Position numbers and translations under genes: made by a program
Part shown: one piece after another, positions 35,019 through 44,299 of the stretch
Layout: every line of letters begins with the position of its first letter
Numbering within the stretch: position 1 is the stretch's first letter
Notes under the pieces: generated by a model
The model's database searches: none
Seen by the model: the letters and a program-made list of their open reading frames with translations, nothing else
Told to the model about the DNA's origin: nothing
NCBI GenBank assembly: GCA_900555635.1
Contig: USLU01000008.1
Span: 68,559 to 132,558 of the forward strand
DNA length: 64,000 bases
Direction: 5' to 3'
DNA from: an uncultured Bacteroides sp.
GTDB taxonomy: Bacteria > Bacteroidota > Bacteroidia > Bacteroidales > Bacteroidaceae

Positions 35019-35996
35019 CTAGAAACGTTGGCTTGAATAATTTCCCTTTCGGTCATATTTCATGCATAGTTGTATACATTTTCCTATTATATATGTAATA
35101 AATGTTATTTTTGCATCTTTTGCAAGTATTTTGAACAGTTCTTTCTTCCTAGATTTAGAAACAGGGAAATGCTTGACTTCTCTATAGAAAAATGATTTGT
35201 CTAATAGTATTTTTACTATGTCTCTGTTTGTCAGTATTTCTTTGTAGAAGTAATTTCTGATGAAAGCCATTTCTTTAAATGAGTTTCCATTTGCTGTGCC
35301 TTTAGCTGTGGTATTATTAGGATGCTTTCTAAAATAATTGAGCTTTTTGTGTACTTCAATTACTGCTCCTTTTCGTATTTGCTCTATCCAAAATAACCAA
35401 TCACCGCAATAATGCATTTTTCGGTATTCAGGTCGAATTCCGGATAGACATCCTTCTTTTCTAAACACAACCATGCTAGCATTATAAATAGAATTTAGTC
35501 TTAACATTTTTGACTTTAGATAAGGTAAAGACTTAAATATATAACTTTGTCCATCTTCTTGCCAATGATCAAAATCTGTTGTTTCAATGCGGGCATTATC
35601 TTCGTTTATAACAATAGATCCTGTAAAGCATAATTGTGCTTTTGTGTTTCTCTCTAATTGCTCAACTACAGTCTCAAGGAACAGTGCTTCGGCATAATCA
35701 TCACTTTCTGCTATCCATATATATTTTCCTTTGGCTAAACAGATTCCTTTTTCCCATTGAAGAAATGGGCTACCACTATTTTTAGTATTTAGTTCAATGT
35801 GAGTTACATGAGGATTATTTTTATAAGATAAAAGTATCTCTTGGCTGTGATCTGTTGAATGATCGTCTAACAATATAAGTTCAAAGTCTGTGAAACTTTG
35901 GTTGATTATAGAATCTATTCTTTTACGGAGATATTTTGCGTGATTGTAATTAGGTACTATGACGCTTACCTTAATGTCTTCTTTATTGTACTCCAT
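35019..35996 (-). CDS. Glycosyltransferase family 2 (paralog of 30195-31160)
   Basis: 325 residues. VIVPNYNHAKYL, LLDDHSTDHSQEI and the acidic motif AESDDYAE match the GT-A fold. The same core and spacing as the plus-strand GT2 at 30195-31160 show common origin. It is the right-hand border of the MACPF insert and stands alone on the minus strand with its own promoter. The C-terminal region is Lys-rich and lacks membrane helices. Confidence 0.88.
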   Translation of the reverse strand: MEYNKEDIKVSVIVPNYNHAKYLRKRIDSIINQSFTDFELILLDDHSTDHSQEILLSYKNNPHVTHIELNTKNSGSPFLQWEKGICLAKGKYIWIAESDDYAEALFLETVVEQLERNTKAQLCFTGSIVINEDNARIETTDFDHWQEDGQSYIFKSLPYLKSKMLRLNSIYNASMVVFRKEGCLSGIRPEYRKMHYCGDWLFWIEQIRKGAVIEVHKKLNYFRKHPNNTTAKGTANGNSFKEMAFIRNYFYKEILTNRDIVKILLDKSFFYREVKHFPVSKSRKKELFKILAKDAKITFITYIIGKCIQLCMKYDRKGNYSSQRF

Positions 35997-36027
35997 TAGT
36001 AATTTATACTTTTTTCTTAGACTGGAA

Positions 36028-36035
36028 CAAAGATA
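36028..36035 (-). promoter_or_regulatory. -7 element TATCTTTG for the minus-strand GT2
   Basis: The plus strand reads CAAAGATA, 31 bases upstream of the start. Confidence 0.6.
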
Positions 36036-36073
36036 GGCAGAATTATTATTAGTTTCAATTAAATCATCTTTAG

Positions 36074-36105
36074 TTTGTATATCTTAGTAAAAAAAACGAC
36101 ATTTG
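36074..36105 (+). promoter_or_regulatory. Promoter of the GT2-GT2-LtaS-like run
   Basis: TTTG (36074-36077), a 20-base spacer and GACATTTG (36098-36105, one mismatch to TAnnTTTG). The element ends seven bases before the ATG at 36113, so the transcript would be nearly leaderless. Confidence 0.55.
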
Positions 36106-36112
36106 TACTTTT

Positions 36113-36955
36113 ATGGATTTAAAAAACTTAAGGATGAAGCCAAAAGAACAAAAACTAATCTCAGTTATTCTACCTTGCTATAATCAAGCAATTTATTTAT
36201 CCGAAGCGTTAGATTCTGTATTTCAGCAATCATATCAAAATTGGGAAGCCATTGTGGTAAATGATGGATCTTCTGATGATACGGAAATTGTTGCGTTGGA
36301 ATATGTAAAACGAGATCCAAGAGTCAAATATATAAGTAAAGAGAATGGAGGACTTTCATCAGCAAGAAATAGAGGAATAGAATTAGCGAATGGAGAATTT
36401 ATTTTACCATTAGATAGTGATGATATTATAAAATCTGAGTATATGGAGGAAGCTATAGCAGCTTTTGAAAATAATTCTCATATCAAGTTGGTATATTGTC
36501 AAGGCTTTTTCTTTGGAACAAAGAATGAACTTTGGGATCTATCTTATCAGGGATACAAGAATCTACTTCTTAGAAATGCCATTTTCTGCTCTGCTTTTTT
36601 TAGAAAGAGCGATTGGGTGAAGATTGGCGGATATGATGAAAAGATGCTTAAAGGGCACGAAGACTGGGATTTCTATATTCGTCTTTTGGAAAATGAAGGT
36701 GTTGTATATCAAATTCAGAAACCTTTGTTTTATTATCGAATCAAAGAATCGTCGTTGATAGGACTGGCTACAAGAAAAGATGTACTATTGGAAACGGAAT
36801 TTTACCTTTATTCAAAATATGAATCCATTTATATTTCCTACTTTGATGGTGGAGTGTTAGATAACTTAAGAGAGCTGTCTATATTGCGAAAGAAAGTAGC
36901 GAAATATAAAAATAAATGGTATAGAAGACTTTATCATAAGTATATAAAGAAATGA
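36113..36955 (+). CDS. Glycosyltransferase family 2
   Basis: 280 residues. VILPCYNQAIYL, VNDGSSDDTEIVA, NGGLSSARNRGIE and PLDSDDII give the full GT-A signature. GHEDWDFYIRL near residue 182 is the acceptor/base region. It is a classic SpsA-like enzyme, better conserved than the two paralogs flanking the toxin gene. One base separates it from the next GT2. Confidence 0.9.
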   Translation: MDLKNLRMKPKEQKLISVILPCYNQAIYLSEALDSVFQQSYQNWEAIVVNDGSSDDTEIVALEYVKRDPRVKYISKENGGLSSARNRGIELANGEFILPLDSDDIIKSEYMEEAIAAFENNSHIKLVYCQGFFFGTKNELWDLSYQGYKNLLLRNAIFCSAFFRKSDWVKIGGYDEKMLKGHEDWDFYIRLLENEGVVYQIQKPLFYYRIKESSLIGLATRKDVLLETEFYLYSKYESIYISYFDGGVLDNLRELSILRKKVAKYKNKWYRRLYHKYIKK

Positions 36956-36956
36956 T

Positions 36957-37778
36957 ATGAAGAAGTTATCCATAATAACGATTAGTTATAATAATGCTGA
37001 GGGACTAAATAAAACGATGGAGAGTGTAATAGGACAAACTCTTCAAGACTTTGAGTATGTTGTAATAGATGGTGGTAGTAGTGACAATAGCAAGAATCTA
37101 ATCGAAAGAAAGCAGGAATATATATCATATTGGTGCAGTGAAAAAGACTCGGGTATTTATAATGCTATGAATAAAGGTATTCGTAAAGCTACCGGTGAAT
37201 ACTTACTGTTTTTAAATTCAGGTGATATATTGCATGATCCTACTGTTTTGGAAGATATTTATCCTTTATTATCTGGGGAAGATATCGTTTATGGCGATTT
37301 ACTTTTTAGAGGGGAGAGTGGTAAAGGGCATGTTTTTGTATACCCAGACAAGTTAAGTATTGATTACTTCTTGGAGCGGTCTTTGGGACATCCTTCTTCC
37401 TTTATTAAGAGGGATTTGTTTAGTAAAGATCTTTATTCAGAATCTTTGAAGATTGTTTCTGATTGGGAGTTCTTCTTAAAGAAGATTGTATTGGAGAAAG
37501 TTTCATATAAACATATTTATAGAACGATAAGTATCTTTGATACTGGAGGAGTCAGTTCTCAGTCTTTAGACTTATGTAATGAAGAGATGGAGGCTGTTTT
37601 ACGGAAGCTTTTTCCTGGTATGCTATATGATGCGTTGAAGTCTGCGGCAGTTATGAGACAAAGTTCCTTATTTGATTTATTCTGTGAGCTAAATAAAACT
37701 CGCCGTTTTCAATATAGGATAAAGCCTCTTATCCAATTTTTATTGAAGATAAATTTACTTTTCTCTAAGAAGAGATAA
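36957..37778 (+). CDS. Glycosyltransferase family 2 (WcaA/colanic-acid type)
   Basis: 273 residues. IITISYNNAEGLNKT, VIDGGSSDNSKNLI, EKDSGIYNAMNKGI and LNSGDILHD form the motif set of the WcaA-like GT2 branch, with SDWEFFLKKI later. Second gene of the + strand run; the LtaS-like gene starts 31 bases downstream. Confidence 0.9.
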   Translation: MKKLSIITISYNNAEGLNKTMESVIGQTLQDFEYVVIDGGSSDNSKNLIERKQEYISYWCSEKDSGIYNAMNKGIRKATGEYLLFLNSGDILHDPTVLEDIYPLLSGEDIVYGDLLFRGESGKGHVFVYPDKLSIDYFLERSLGHPSSFIKRDLFSKDLYSESLKIVSDWEFFLKKIVLEKVSYKHIYRTISIFDTGGVSSQSLDLCNEEMEAVLRKLFPGMLYDALKSAAVMRQSSLFDLFCELNKTRRFQYRIKPLIQFLLKINLLFSKKR

Positions 37779-37809
37779 ACTAATATTGAAATTCGAAAGG
37801 ATATATATA

Positions 37810-39546
37810 ATGAATGGTACTCATTTTGAAAGACAAGTTGGATCCTATAAACTATCTTCCAGGTTATTTATCTACATACTTTTGGTTATACTATTGTATA
37901 TAAGTATTGGGCAACTGACCCACAGCATCCGGGTGGGGTATATAAAGGATTGGACAGTACATGTTTACAGATTGGCTGATGCGATGTTGTTTGCACTGCC
38001 TATTTTCTTTTGTCGAAAGAAAGTAGTAGTTATATCCTATTTATTATTAGTGAATATTTATCTGCTTTCTGTTATTTGGTACTTTCGAACTTATGCTACG
38101 ATTATGCCTATGAGTTCATATCTAATGATTGATAATCTAGATGGATTAGGGCCGAGTATCATTCATTCTATCCGTAGTAAAGACTTCTTTATAATCTTGC
38201 CTTCCTTATGCTTTATTCTGTACTATATTCTGATAAATAGGTTTATTGTAAAAAAAGGAAGAACTATAATTTATTCCTTTGTCATTAGTGTATTGATTTT
38301 AGCTGGAATTGTGACTTCTGCATATTGGCCTAATAAACCAACTTTCTATGATAAACCTTTATACAATTTTACCCTAGAGCAAGTTCGAAGTTTTAAAGAG
38401 TTTGGATTTATTCATTTTTGGATTTATCAGATTCATTTCTATCAAGGTGTAACTCAAGGCGAGAAAGAGGAAGCTAAGGCATTTATGGCAGATGTAAATA
38501 ATAGGTCTAATTTGGTGGATTGTGATTCTTTGAATTCAAGAAAGAATCTGATCATTATTTTAGTGGAATCATTGCAAAGTTGGCCAATAAAGCTCACTGT
38601 ACAGGGTGTTGAAGTTATGCCTCGAACAAATCAATTTTTGAATCAGCCTGAAACAGTGTTATTTCCGAAAGTAATGCCTCAAGTTAAAGATGGAAGATCT
38701 AGTGATGCGCAATTATTATTGAATACAGGTTTGCTGCCTTTAAATGTCGGGGCTACTTCTGGGTTGTGCTCGGCAAATAATTATCCTTCCTTACCTCTTG
38801 CTTTGAAGAGTAAAGGATATACATCCGCTTCTATTATTTGTGATAAAAAGGAGTATTGGAATCAAGAAGCTATGACCTTAGCATATCATTTTGATAAATT
38901 GTATGACAATATGATGGGAAATGAGGGGGTTGAGAAGGCTGATGAACATTTGTTTGAAAATGCTATACTGAAATTGCGAGAGCTGGTTAGTCCTTTTTAT
39001 GCACAGATTGTAACTTTGTCCGGACATGCTCCTTATTTGAAGCCTCTTATGGATACTCCATTGAAATCACTTGATTTGGCTGATGATGTTAAAAACTACT
39101 TAATAGCAATGCAGTATTTTGATACTTGTCTTGGACAATTTATTGATAAATTGAAAGAGGATAGCTTATATAATAATAGCATTATTGTGATAACAGGAGA
39201 TCATGAAGCTATGCCTTACAATCGTTATGAGAATCGTGAAGATTCTAAGGCTGAAGATTTCTTTGTTCCCTTCATTATTTTGAATAGTCCTTTATCCACT
39301 AAACATTCTGATAAGGTAATAGGACAAGTGGATCTATATCCTTCACTGTTGCATGCAATGGGGTGTTGCGATTATTCGTTTCAAGGATTGGGTGAAAGCG
39401 TATTTGGGGATAATATAAGTGATTATGCGGTTTACAGGACTGGCATTGCGGCTGGTGGAGTAAATCTGCCTGATTCTGTTAAGCAATATAGAACCAAGCT
39501 ATGGAAAATATCAGATATACTTCTTAGAATGGATTATTTTAGATGA
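37810..39546 (+). CDS. LtaS/MdoB-like membrane phosphotransferase, sulfatase fold (paralog 2)
   Basis: 578 residues from MNGTHFERQVG. Five N-terminal membrane segments, then the periplasmic catalytic domain: IIILVESLQSW, DGRSSDAQ (nucleophile position Ser297, where LtaS has Thr), TLSGHAPYL and VITGDHEAMP. Homologous along its length to the protein at 27023-28831. Having two such enzymes suggests two different phospho-decorations or acceptors on the same glycan. Last gene of its run, convergent with the GT4 gene (7-base gap). Confidence 0.85.
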   Translation: MNGTHFERQVGSYKLSSRLFIYILLVILLYISIGQLTHSIRVGYIKDWTVHVYRLADAMLFALPIFFCRKKVVVISYLLLVNIYLLSVIWYFRTYATIMPMSSYLMIDNLDGLGPSIIHSIRSKDFFIILPSLCFILYYILINRFIVKKGRTIIYSFVISVLILAGIVTSAYWPNKPTFYDKPLYNFTLEQVRSFKEFGFIHFWIYQIHFYQGVTQGEKEEAKAFMADVNNRSNLVDCDSLNSRKNLIIILVESLQSWPIKLTVQGVEVMPRTNQFLNQPETVLFPKVMPQVKDGRSSDAQLLLNTGLLPLNVGATSGLCSANNYPSLPLALKSKGYTSASIICDKKEYWNQEAMTLAYHFDKLYDNMMGNEGVEKADEHLFENAILKLRELVSPFYAQIVTLSGHAPYLKPLMDTPLKSLDLADDVKNYLIAMQYFDTCLGQFIDKLKEDSLYNNSIIVITGDHEAMPYNRYENREDSKAEDFFVPFIILNSPLSTKHSDKVIGQVDLYPSLLHAMGCCDYSFQGLGESVFGDNISDYAVYRTGIAAGGVNLPDSVKQYRTKLWKISDILLRMDYFR

Positions 39547-39553
39547 AACATTT

Positions 39554-40660
39554 CTATTTACCGTTTATTGCTTTCAGATAGACCTCTTGAGTTTGCTGTG
39601 CGGCTTTTTCCCAAGAGTATTGTTTTGAGCGTTCTATTCCTTTTTGGATAAGTTCTTCTTGTAGGCTCGGGTTGTATATGACGTTGGCAATGCTGTTTGC
39701 CATATCTTTTTCTGAATAGGGGTTGAAATAGGCAGCAGCATCTGCTGCTATTTCGGGAAAACAACTGGCATCGCTTATGATGACAGGGCAGTGGCTAGCG
39801 TAAGCTTCCAATATGGGAATACCGAAACCTTCGTAAAGTGATGGAAAAACAAAGGCTTTAGCCTGATTGTAGAGAGCGTAAAGCGTATTATCTGAAGCGT
39901 GGACATGTATAATCCTTTCTTGGATATTCAGTGATTCGAATAGTTTTCTTTCGTCTGCAGTGAAAGGACTGCCTGTGCATATTGCATACAAATCTTTGTC
40001 TTTTGATGACAACATGGAGAACGCCTTGGCAAATCGGTCGAAGTTCTTATAAGAATGTCGGGTACCGACATATAAGATGAATTTTTGGGGAAACTTTTCT
40101 ACATGCTTTTGGGCAGGCTTCTGCATATTTGTGCCGTGATAGACGATATCAATCTTCTCAGGTGCGATGTGCAATATGTCTATTATGTCTTGTTTGGTGT
40201 TTTGACTTATCGCAATTACTCTTTCGGCTTGCGAAACAACTCTTTTCTTTTGTTCGAAGACTATTCTTCTATCTTCTTCTGGAAAATATTCCGGTAGTTT
40301 TTCATAGGTCATGTCATGTACGGTAATGACAAATGGATTGTTACCTATCCAGTCTAAGAAGTAGGGATCATAATAAGTTGCATGTAGCAGATAGGGCGAA
40401 GATGATTGGAGCAAGTGTCTTGAGAATCTTCTGTTTTTTCGAAGTAACTTACTTTCGTATTTATTAAAAATCCATTCGGGAACAGGTAAACGATGTTTGC
40501 TGAGCTTGGACTCCTTCAAGTGGATATTTGTAGTATACCGTACTGAAATGTCGAAGTCAATATCCATTCTGGGTATTATTTCGCAGAAGTATCGTGAGAT
40601 ACCACCAAATCTTTGGCAATCAAAAATTTGGGAATCGTAAATAACTTGCATTTTCTTCAT
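39554..40660 (-). CDS. Glycosyltransferase family 4
   Basis: 368 residues from MKKMQVIYDSQ (starts four codons upstream or at MQVIYD are possible). N-terminal RFGGISRYFCEI loop, donor motifs YVGTRHSYKN and SLYEGFGIPILEAY. Mannosyl- or glucosyltransferase-type. Last gene of a five-promoter-distal, four-gene minus-strand operon running from 43715. Confidence 0.9.
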   Translation of the reverse strand: MKKMQVIYDSQIFDCQRFGGISRYFCEIIPRMDIDFDISVRYTTNIHLKESKLSKHRLPVPEWIFNKYESKLLRKNRRFSRHLLQSSSPYLLHATYYDPYFLDWIGNNPFVITVHDMTYEKLPEYFPEEDRRIVFEQKKRVVSQAERVIAISQNTKQDIIDILHIAPEKIDIVYHGTNMQKPAQKHVEKFPQKFILYVGTRHSYKNFDRFAKAFSMLSSKDKDLYAICTGSPFTADERKLFESLNIQERIIHVHASDNTLYALYNQAKAFVFPSLYEGFGIPILEAYASHCPVIISDASCFPEIAADAAAYFNPYSEKDMANSIANVIYNPSLQEELIQKGIERSKQYSWEKAAQQTQEVYLKAINGK

Positions 40661-40686
40661 ATACTTAAACATTAAACGTTGTAGGA

Positions 40687-41613
40687 TTACATCTTATAGT
40701 ATTTTGCATTCTTAACCGAAAAAGTTAGAAGCAATTTGAAATAGAATTTGTACCAATACAAACGCAGATGCTTCTCAAAAGTCAGGGTTCTTCCAAACAA
40801 TTCTTTCATCGGCAATTTATTATAGTACTTATAGTAAACGATCCTAAATGGATGCTTACTTTTTTTCTCCCATGGCTTTGGCTTCCAGGTGTAATGTATA
40901 ATTATAGGTTTTCTGATTATTCTCAGTAATTGAGGGTCAAAGTTGTGTATCTTGAGAAATTCATGTAAACAGAATCCAGTTTCTACATTCCACTTACATG
41001 ATACATGCAGACTTTTATTATGTAGTACGGCATTTAGCACGTCTTGATCGTGAGCTTTCAGTCTTGCGGAATTTAATGCGAGATAATCGACAAATTTCTC
41101 TGTCAGATGTTGCTCTCTCCAGTATTTCAGATTGACAAGAATAACCCCTGCATTAAAGTAACCATATTTTTTGTCAAATCCTAACCGCTCAAAAACATCA
41201 TTTGAGTGCCAACCCATTTCTTCAATACCTGCTAAGGCGTAATTATCAAGGTTGGTATTCCACAATTCTTTTAAAGAACCGTCTATTACGATGTCGCAGT
41301 CTAAATATAATACTTTGTCTATTTCCTTGGGTAATACTCTTGCCATGAATAGACGATAATAGGTAGCTATGGTCAGATGATCTGTTTCTTTAATGGGACA
41401 GTCCTTTAGTGCATCGGCATCAACTTGGCAATAAACGAATTTCCCGTTAAAAGAGTGTACGAGATCATTGATGATTGCTTGATTTTTGGAAGTCAGATTA
41501 TCGCCTAGCAGAAAGATTGTATTCTGCTCATCCTTATTATTTGTAAGAAACGAGCAGAGCATCACACAGCAATGCTCAACGTAGTTATTATCGATGGAAC
41601 AAACTATATTCAT
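40687..41613 (-). CDS. Glycosyltransferase family 8
   Basis: 308 residues. CSIDNNYVEHCCVM at the N-terminus and the metal-binding YLDCDIVIDG (DxD as DCD) near residue 103 place it in GT8, the LPS galactosyl-/glucosyltransferase (WaaO/WaaJ) family. GYFNAGVILVNL and the HYTWKPKPW segment near the C-terminus agree. A retaining enzyme using a UDP-hexose. Third of four cotranscribed transferases. Confidence 0.92.
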   Translation of the reverse strand: MNIVCSIDNNYVEHCCVMLCSFLTNNKDEQNTIFLLGDNLTSKNQAIINDLVHSFNGKFVYCQVDADALKDCPIKETDHLTIATYYRLFMARVLPKEIDKVLYLDCDIVIDGSLKELWNTNLDNYALAGIEEMGWHSNDVFERLGFDKKYGYFNAGVILVNLKYWREQHLTEKFVDYLALNSARLKAHDQDVLNAVLHNKSLHVSCKWNVETGFCLHEFLKIHNFDPQLLRIIRKPIIIHYTWKPKPWEKKSKHPFRIVYYKYYNKLPMKELFGRTLTFEKHLRLYWYKFYFKLLLTFSVKNAKYYKM

Positions 41614-41635
41614 ACTAAATAGATACCTTTCTTTT

Positions 41636-42760
41636 TTAGATATTAGTTTTTATGGCTTCTTCTAATTCAGAACGCAGTTCATTTTCAAACCGCTCTAAAT
41701 CGCATGTTTGCTTTGAATACGAAATGTTTTCTTCTATCAATTTATGTAATTTATCTTTTGGTACTGCAGAGGCCCATTTTACGGCCATATCTATTGCATC
41801 GGTAGATAATTCTGGTAATAAATATCCGTAATAGTCAATTTTATCTATTGCTCCCCATTTAGAAACGATAGGGATAACCCCCATTTGCATTAATGTTATA
41901 ATGGAGCCAGGGCACCCTTCGCTACCGGTAGGAAAAATATTAAAGGAGCAAACATAAGCTAAATGCATGAATTGTTCGGAATTGGTATTAAGAAATCCAT
42001 AAAAATGAATATTTGGACATAAAGATATTTGCTCTTGATGATAGTCCATAAATTCTTTATCTATAGGGCCAACTACATGTAGATTGTATTCGGGGTGCTC
42101 AATGAAATATTCTAAGACTAAATCTAAGCCTTTGAGTATACTACCACTAGAACCGAACCAAAGGAAGTCTTTCTTTGAAACATGTTGGAGCTTATATTCT
42201 AAGTCACACTCTTGGGTAAAATTGCTGGATTGATTGATTATCCTGATTTTGTTCTGCAATTTAGAAGGATATGTTTGAATAGTATACGAACTTCCGATCT
42301 GAAAAATAACATCTGCTATATCACAACTATCGTGTGAAGTCACTAATCGGGAGTATGGTAGATGTACTCCATGTGCTTTATTGAAGAAGTCTGTACGTTC
42401 TTTTACCATAGTATATTGATGTACCCAATAAGCTCCTGTAGCATAATAAATTTTCAATGCCTGGGGATTTCTTTTACTCATCGTTACGAAGTTGGGTTCT
42501 AACCCAAAAATGATATCATAATGGCGGTTGTCGCATTCTTCGGGAGCATTGAATAGTGCTACTTTAACATTGTATCCCAAAGAATAGAATATTTTTCCGA
42601 TGATTAATGCTTCCCGTTTGTTTTGATGAGAAAGCATGTATAATGTATTTTTCTTATTATAATACACGTCGGGTATATAAGATATATATGCCCATTTCTT
42701 ATTCCAAAGAGAATAGAGTGTGTAGTGCTTCTTGTTCTTCTTGAATAGCTTAATTTTCAT
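41636..42760 (-). CDS. GT-B glycosyltransferase (GT4-like)
   Basis: 374 residues. The N-terminal domain starts with a short basic stretch. The C-terminal domain has WFGSSGSILKGLDLV (donor phosphate loop), VVGPIDKEF and GSEGCPGSIITLMQMGVIPI (the acidic E-x7-E region is modified). Weaker family match than the other GT4 enzymes. It overlaps the upstream GT32 gene by 11 bases, which supports coupled translation. Confidence 0.8.
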   Translation of the reverse strand: MKIKLFKKNKKHYTLYSLWNKKWAYISYIPDVYYNKKNTLYMLSHQNKREALIIGKIFYSLGYNVKVALFNAPEECDNRHYDIIFGLEPNFVTMSKRNPQALKIYYATGAYWVHQYTMVKERTDFFNKAHGVHLPYSRLVTSHDSCDIADVIFQIGSSYTIQTYPSKLQNKIRIINQSSNFTQECDLEYKLQHVSKKDFLWFGSSGSILKGLDLVLEYFIEHPEYNLHVVGPIDKEFMDYHQEQISLCPNIHFYGFLNTNSEQFMHLAYVCSFNIFPTGSEGCPGSIITLMQMGVIPIVSKWGAIDKIDYYGYLLPELSTDAIDMAVKWASAVPKDKLHKLIEENISYSKQTCDLERFENELRSELEEAIKTNI

Positions 42761-43715
42761 TCAGACTTAGTATTTTATTAAATTCACAGTTAAACATACC
42801 GAAGTATGAATCATCAAATTCTTCTGCATCCCATTTGTTGTGCCAGTGGTATGCGAAAGCACCGGGAAAGAAGTCTTTATAGCTGTTGATGTGTGGAACT
42901 TTTTCATAGCCATTACCAAACTCTTTAAAAAAGTCTGCAAATTCTTTGAAAGGCATGCCTTCGCAATAACCGCCCCATAAAGGATCGAAAAAGGTGCAAG
43001 GGTAGTTCCGTAAGTTTACTAATTTTTTATCTTTATAGTCGAATAATACCCAGGGCATTGCTTCTTTCCTCTTTAGGAATTTTAATGCTAAGTAGTTGGT
43101 GATATAACTGTTCTTGCGTAAATAGAGTAAAGCGCTATTGGCGTAGGGTTGATATTCCCATGCATATACAAATTCATGCCCCATTAATAGTAGAGTAAAG
43201 TCTTTCAAAAACATTACGTCCAAATCAAAATATACTCCTCCATATTTATAAAGAGAGATAACTCTGAAATCGTCTCCCTTGGCTGCAAGATTCTTGGGCA
43301 TATTGATGTGTTTCTTGATTTTCAGAAAGGGTGTATTAGCGATTTCACGGTCAGCGTCCCAAGCTAATATCTTTATTCGGCTTTTCAACTTTTGCAAATA
43401 AGGGTTGTTCTCTATTTGCGAATAACCGTTCGTAGCATCGAGCCATAACCATAGTTCTGTGTTTTCTAGGTTTTGTGTGCACAAGAAACTTTTGATGGAA
43501 AAAGCTTGCTTAAGACCGAACACTCCGCTCCAATAAGCATGAAAGATTGTTTTTTCTGTAAGCAACTGGAATGATTGCTTTCTTTGGGATTCAGAAACTT
43601 TACTGAGGTACAATTCTTTTTGGTTTATAATATTCCAATTTGTATAAGTTGGTTCTAAATGTCCAGTATAAAACTCATTCCTTTTTTTAAAATTTTGCAA
43701 TAAACGTCTAAACAT
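42750..43715 (-). CDS. Glycosyltransferase with DXD motif (GT32 / capsular polysaccharide type)
   Basis: 321 residues. The sugar-binding DXD region reads KYGGVYFDLDVMF near residue 160, with HAYWSGVFG and WLDATNGYS upstream and a conserved HWHNKW near the C-terminus, as in OCH1/GT32 proteins. First gene of the four-gene minus-strand glycosyltransferase operon; its promoter -7 element is about 80 bases upstream. Confidence 0.86.
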   Translation of the reverse strand: MFRRLLQNFKKRNEFYTGHLEPTYTNWNIINQKELYLSKVSESQRKQSFQLLTEKTIFHAYWSGVFGLKQAFSIKSFLCTQNLENTELWLWLDATNGYSQIENNPYLQKLKSRIKILAWDADREIANTPFLKIKKHINMPKNLAAKGDDFRVISLYKYGGVYFDLDVMFLKDFTLLLMGHEFVYAWEYQPYANSALLYLRKNSYITNYLALKFLKRKEAMPWVLFDYKDKKLVNLRNYPCTFFDPLWGGYCEGMPFKEFADFFKEFGNGYEKVPHINSYKDFFPGAFAYHWHNKWDAEEFDDSYFGMFNCEFNKILSLNEN

Positions 43716-43796
43716 AAAATTAATTTTGAGAATATACCTTTTTGGAGGAATATGAATAACTTAGTTAGCTATGGGGATTTAATATTATATAGACTG

Positions 43797-43804
43797 CAAA
43801 GATA
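43797..43804 (-). promoter_or_regulatory. -7 element TATCTTTG for the GT32-GT4-GT8-GT4 operon
   Basis: The plus strand reads CAAAGATA. Leader of about 75 bases to the start at 43715. Confidence 0.6.
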
Positions 43805-43870
43805 AAGTATTTGTGGATAAGGTAGGTGGATTTTGAGTATAATCTTAACTTGACTATTTATTTTTAAGTG

Positions 43871-44145
43871 TTCTTTTCCTCATTTCCCGCTTTTCTCGTA
43901 TCTTTCCTCATATTCATTTAACTACAACCAATGAAGGAATTCTTGCAATTCATGCGACGTTTCGTGTCGCCTTATAAGAAGTATATCGGTTGGGCAATTG
44001 TACTCAATGTTTTCTATATTCAATGTATTTTCATTTACTTTATTGATTCCTATTCTGAATATCCTCTTCAAGACAGGTGATAATGCACAGGTATATACTT
44101 TTATGGAATGGGGAAGCGGTAACTTGAAGACTTCCTGTTTCTTGT
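43871..44145 (+). pseudogene. Decayed duplicate of the msbA promoter and 5' end
   Basis: About 275 bases nearly identical to 45957-46227 (and a patch near 46339), including the ATG (43931) and the first 70 codons of the ABC exporter. The copy has lost four bases after the -7 box, turning TATCTTTG into TATCTTTC. It lacks five bases near 44014 (frameshift) and has an internal deletion that joins sequence equal to about 46227 to that near 46339. It cannot be expressed as a transporter. It shows that the subtilase gene between the two copies arrived with, or by, a duplication event. Confidence 0.88.
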
Positions 44146-44212
44146 ACTGTATGCCAGTTTTGCTACTTTGCAAACTATTTGCATAAATCATCTACAATCC
44201 TTTGAAATTTAG

Positions 44213-44220
44213 TAACTTTG
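44213..44220 (+). promoter_or_regulatory. -7 element TAACTTTG for the subtilase gene
   Basis: An exact TAnnTTTG match, about 80 bases before the ATG at 44300. Confidence 0.5.
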
Positions 44221-44299
44221 TTTCCGATAAACATGATGGTATGAACTGGGGCATTTTGCCCTTGTCTTAATGTTGAACTCGCGTTAATTTGGGTAAACT

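Noticed and set aside
43931..44145. A separate small ABC-transporter gene
   Set aside because: It is a mutated duplicate of the msbA start, with a frameshift and deletion, and has no ATPase domain.
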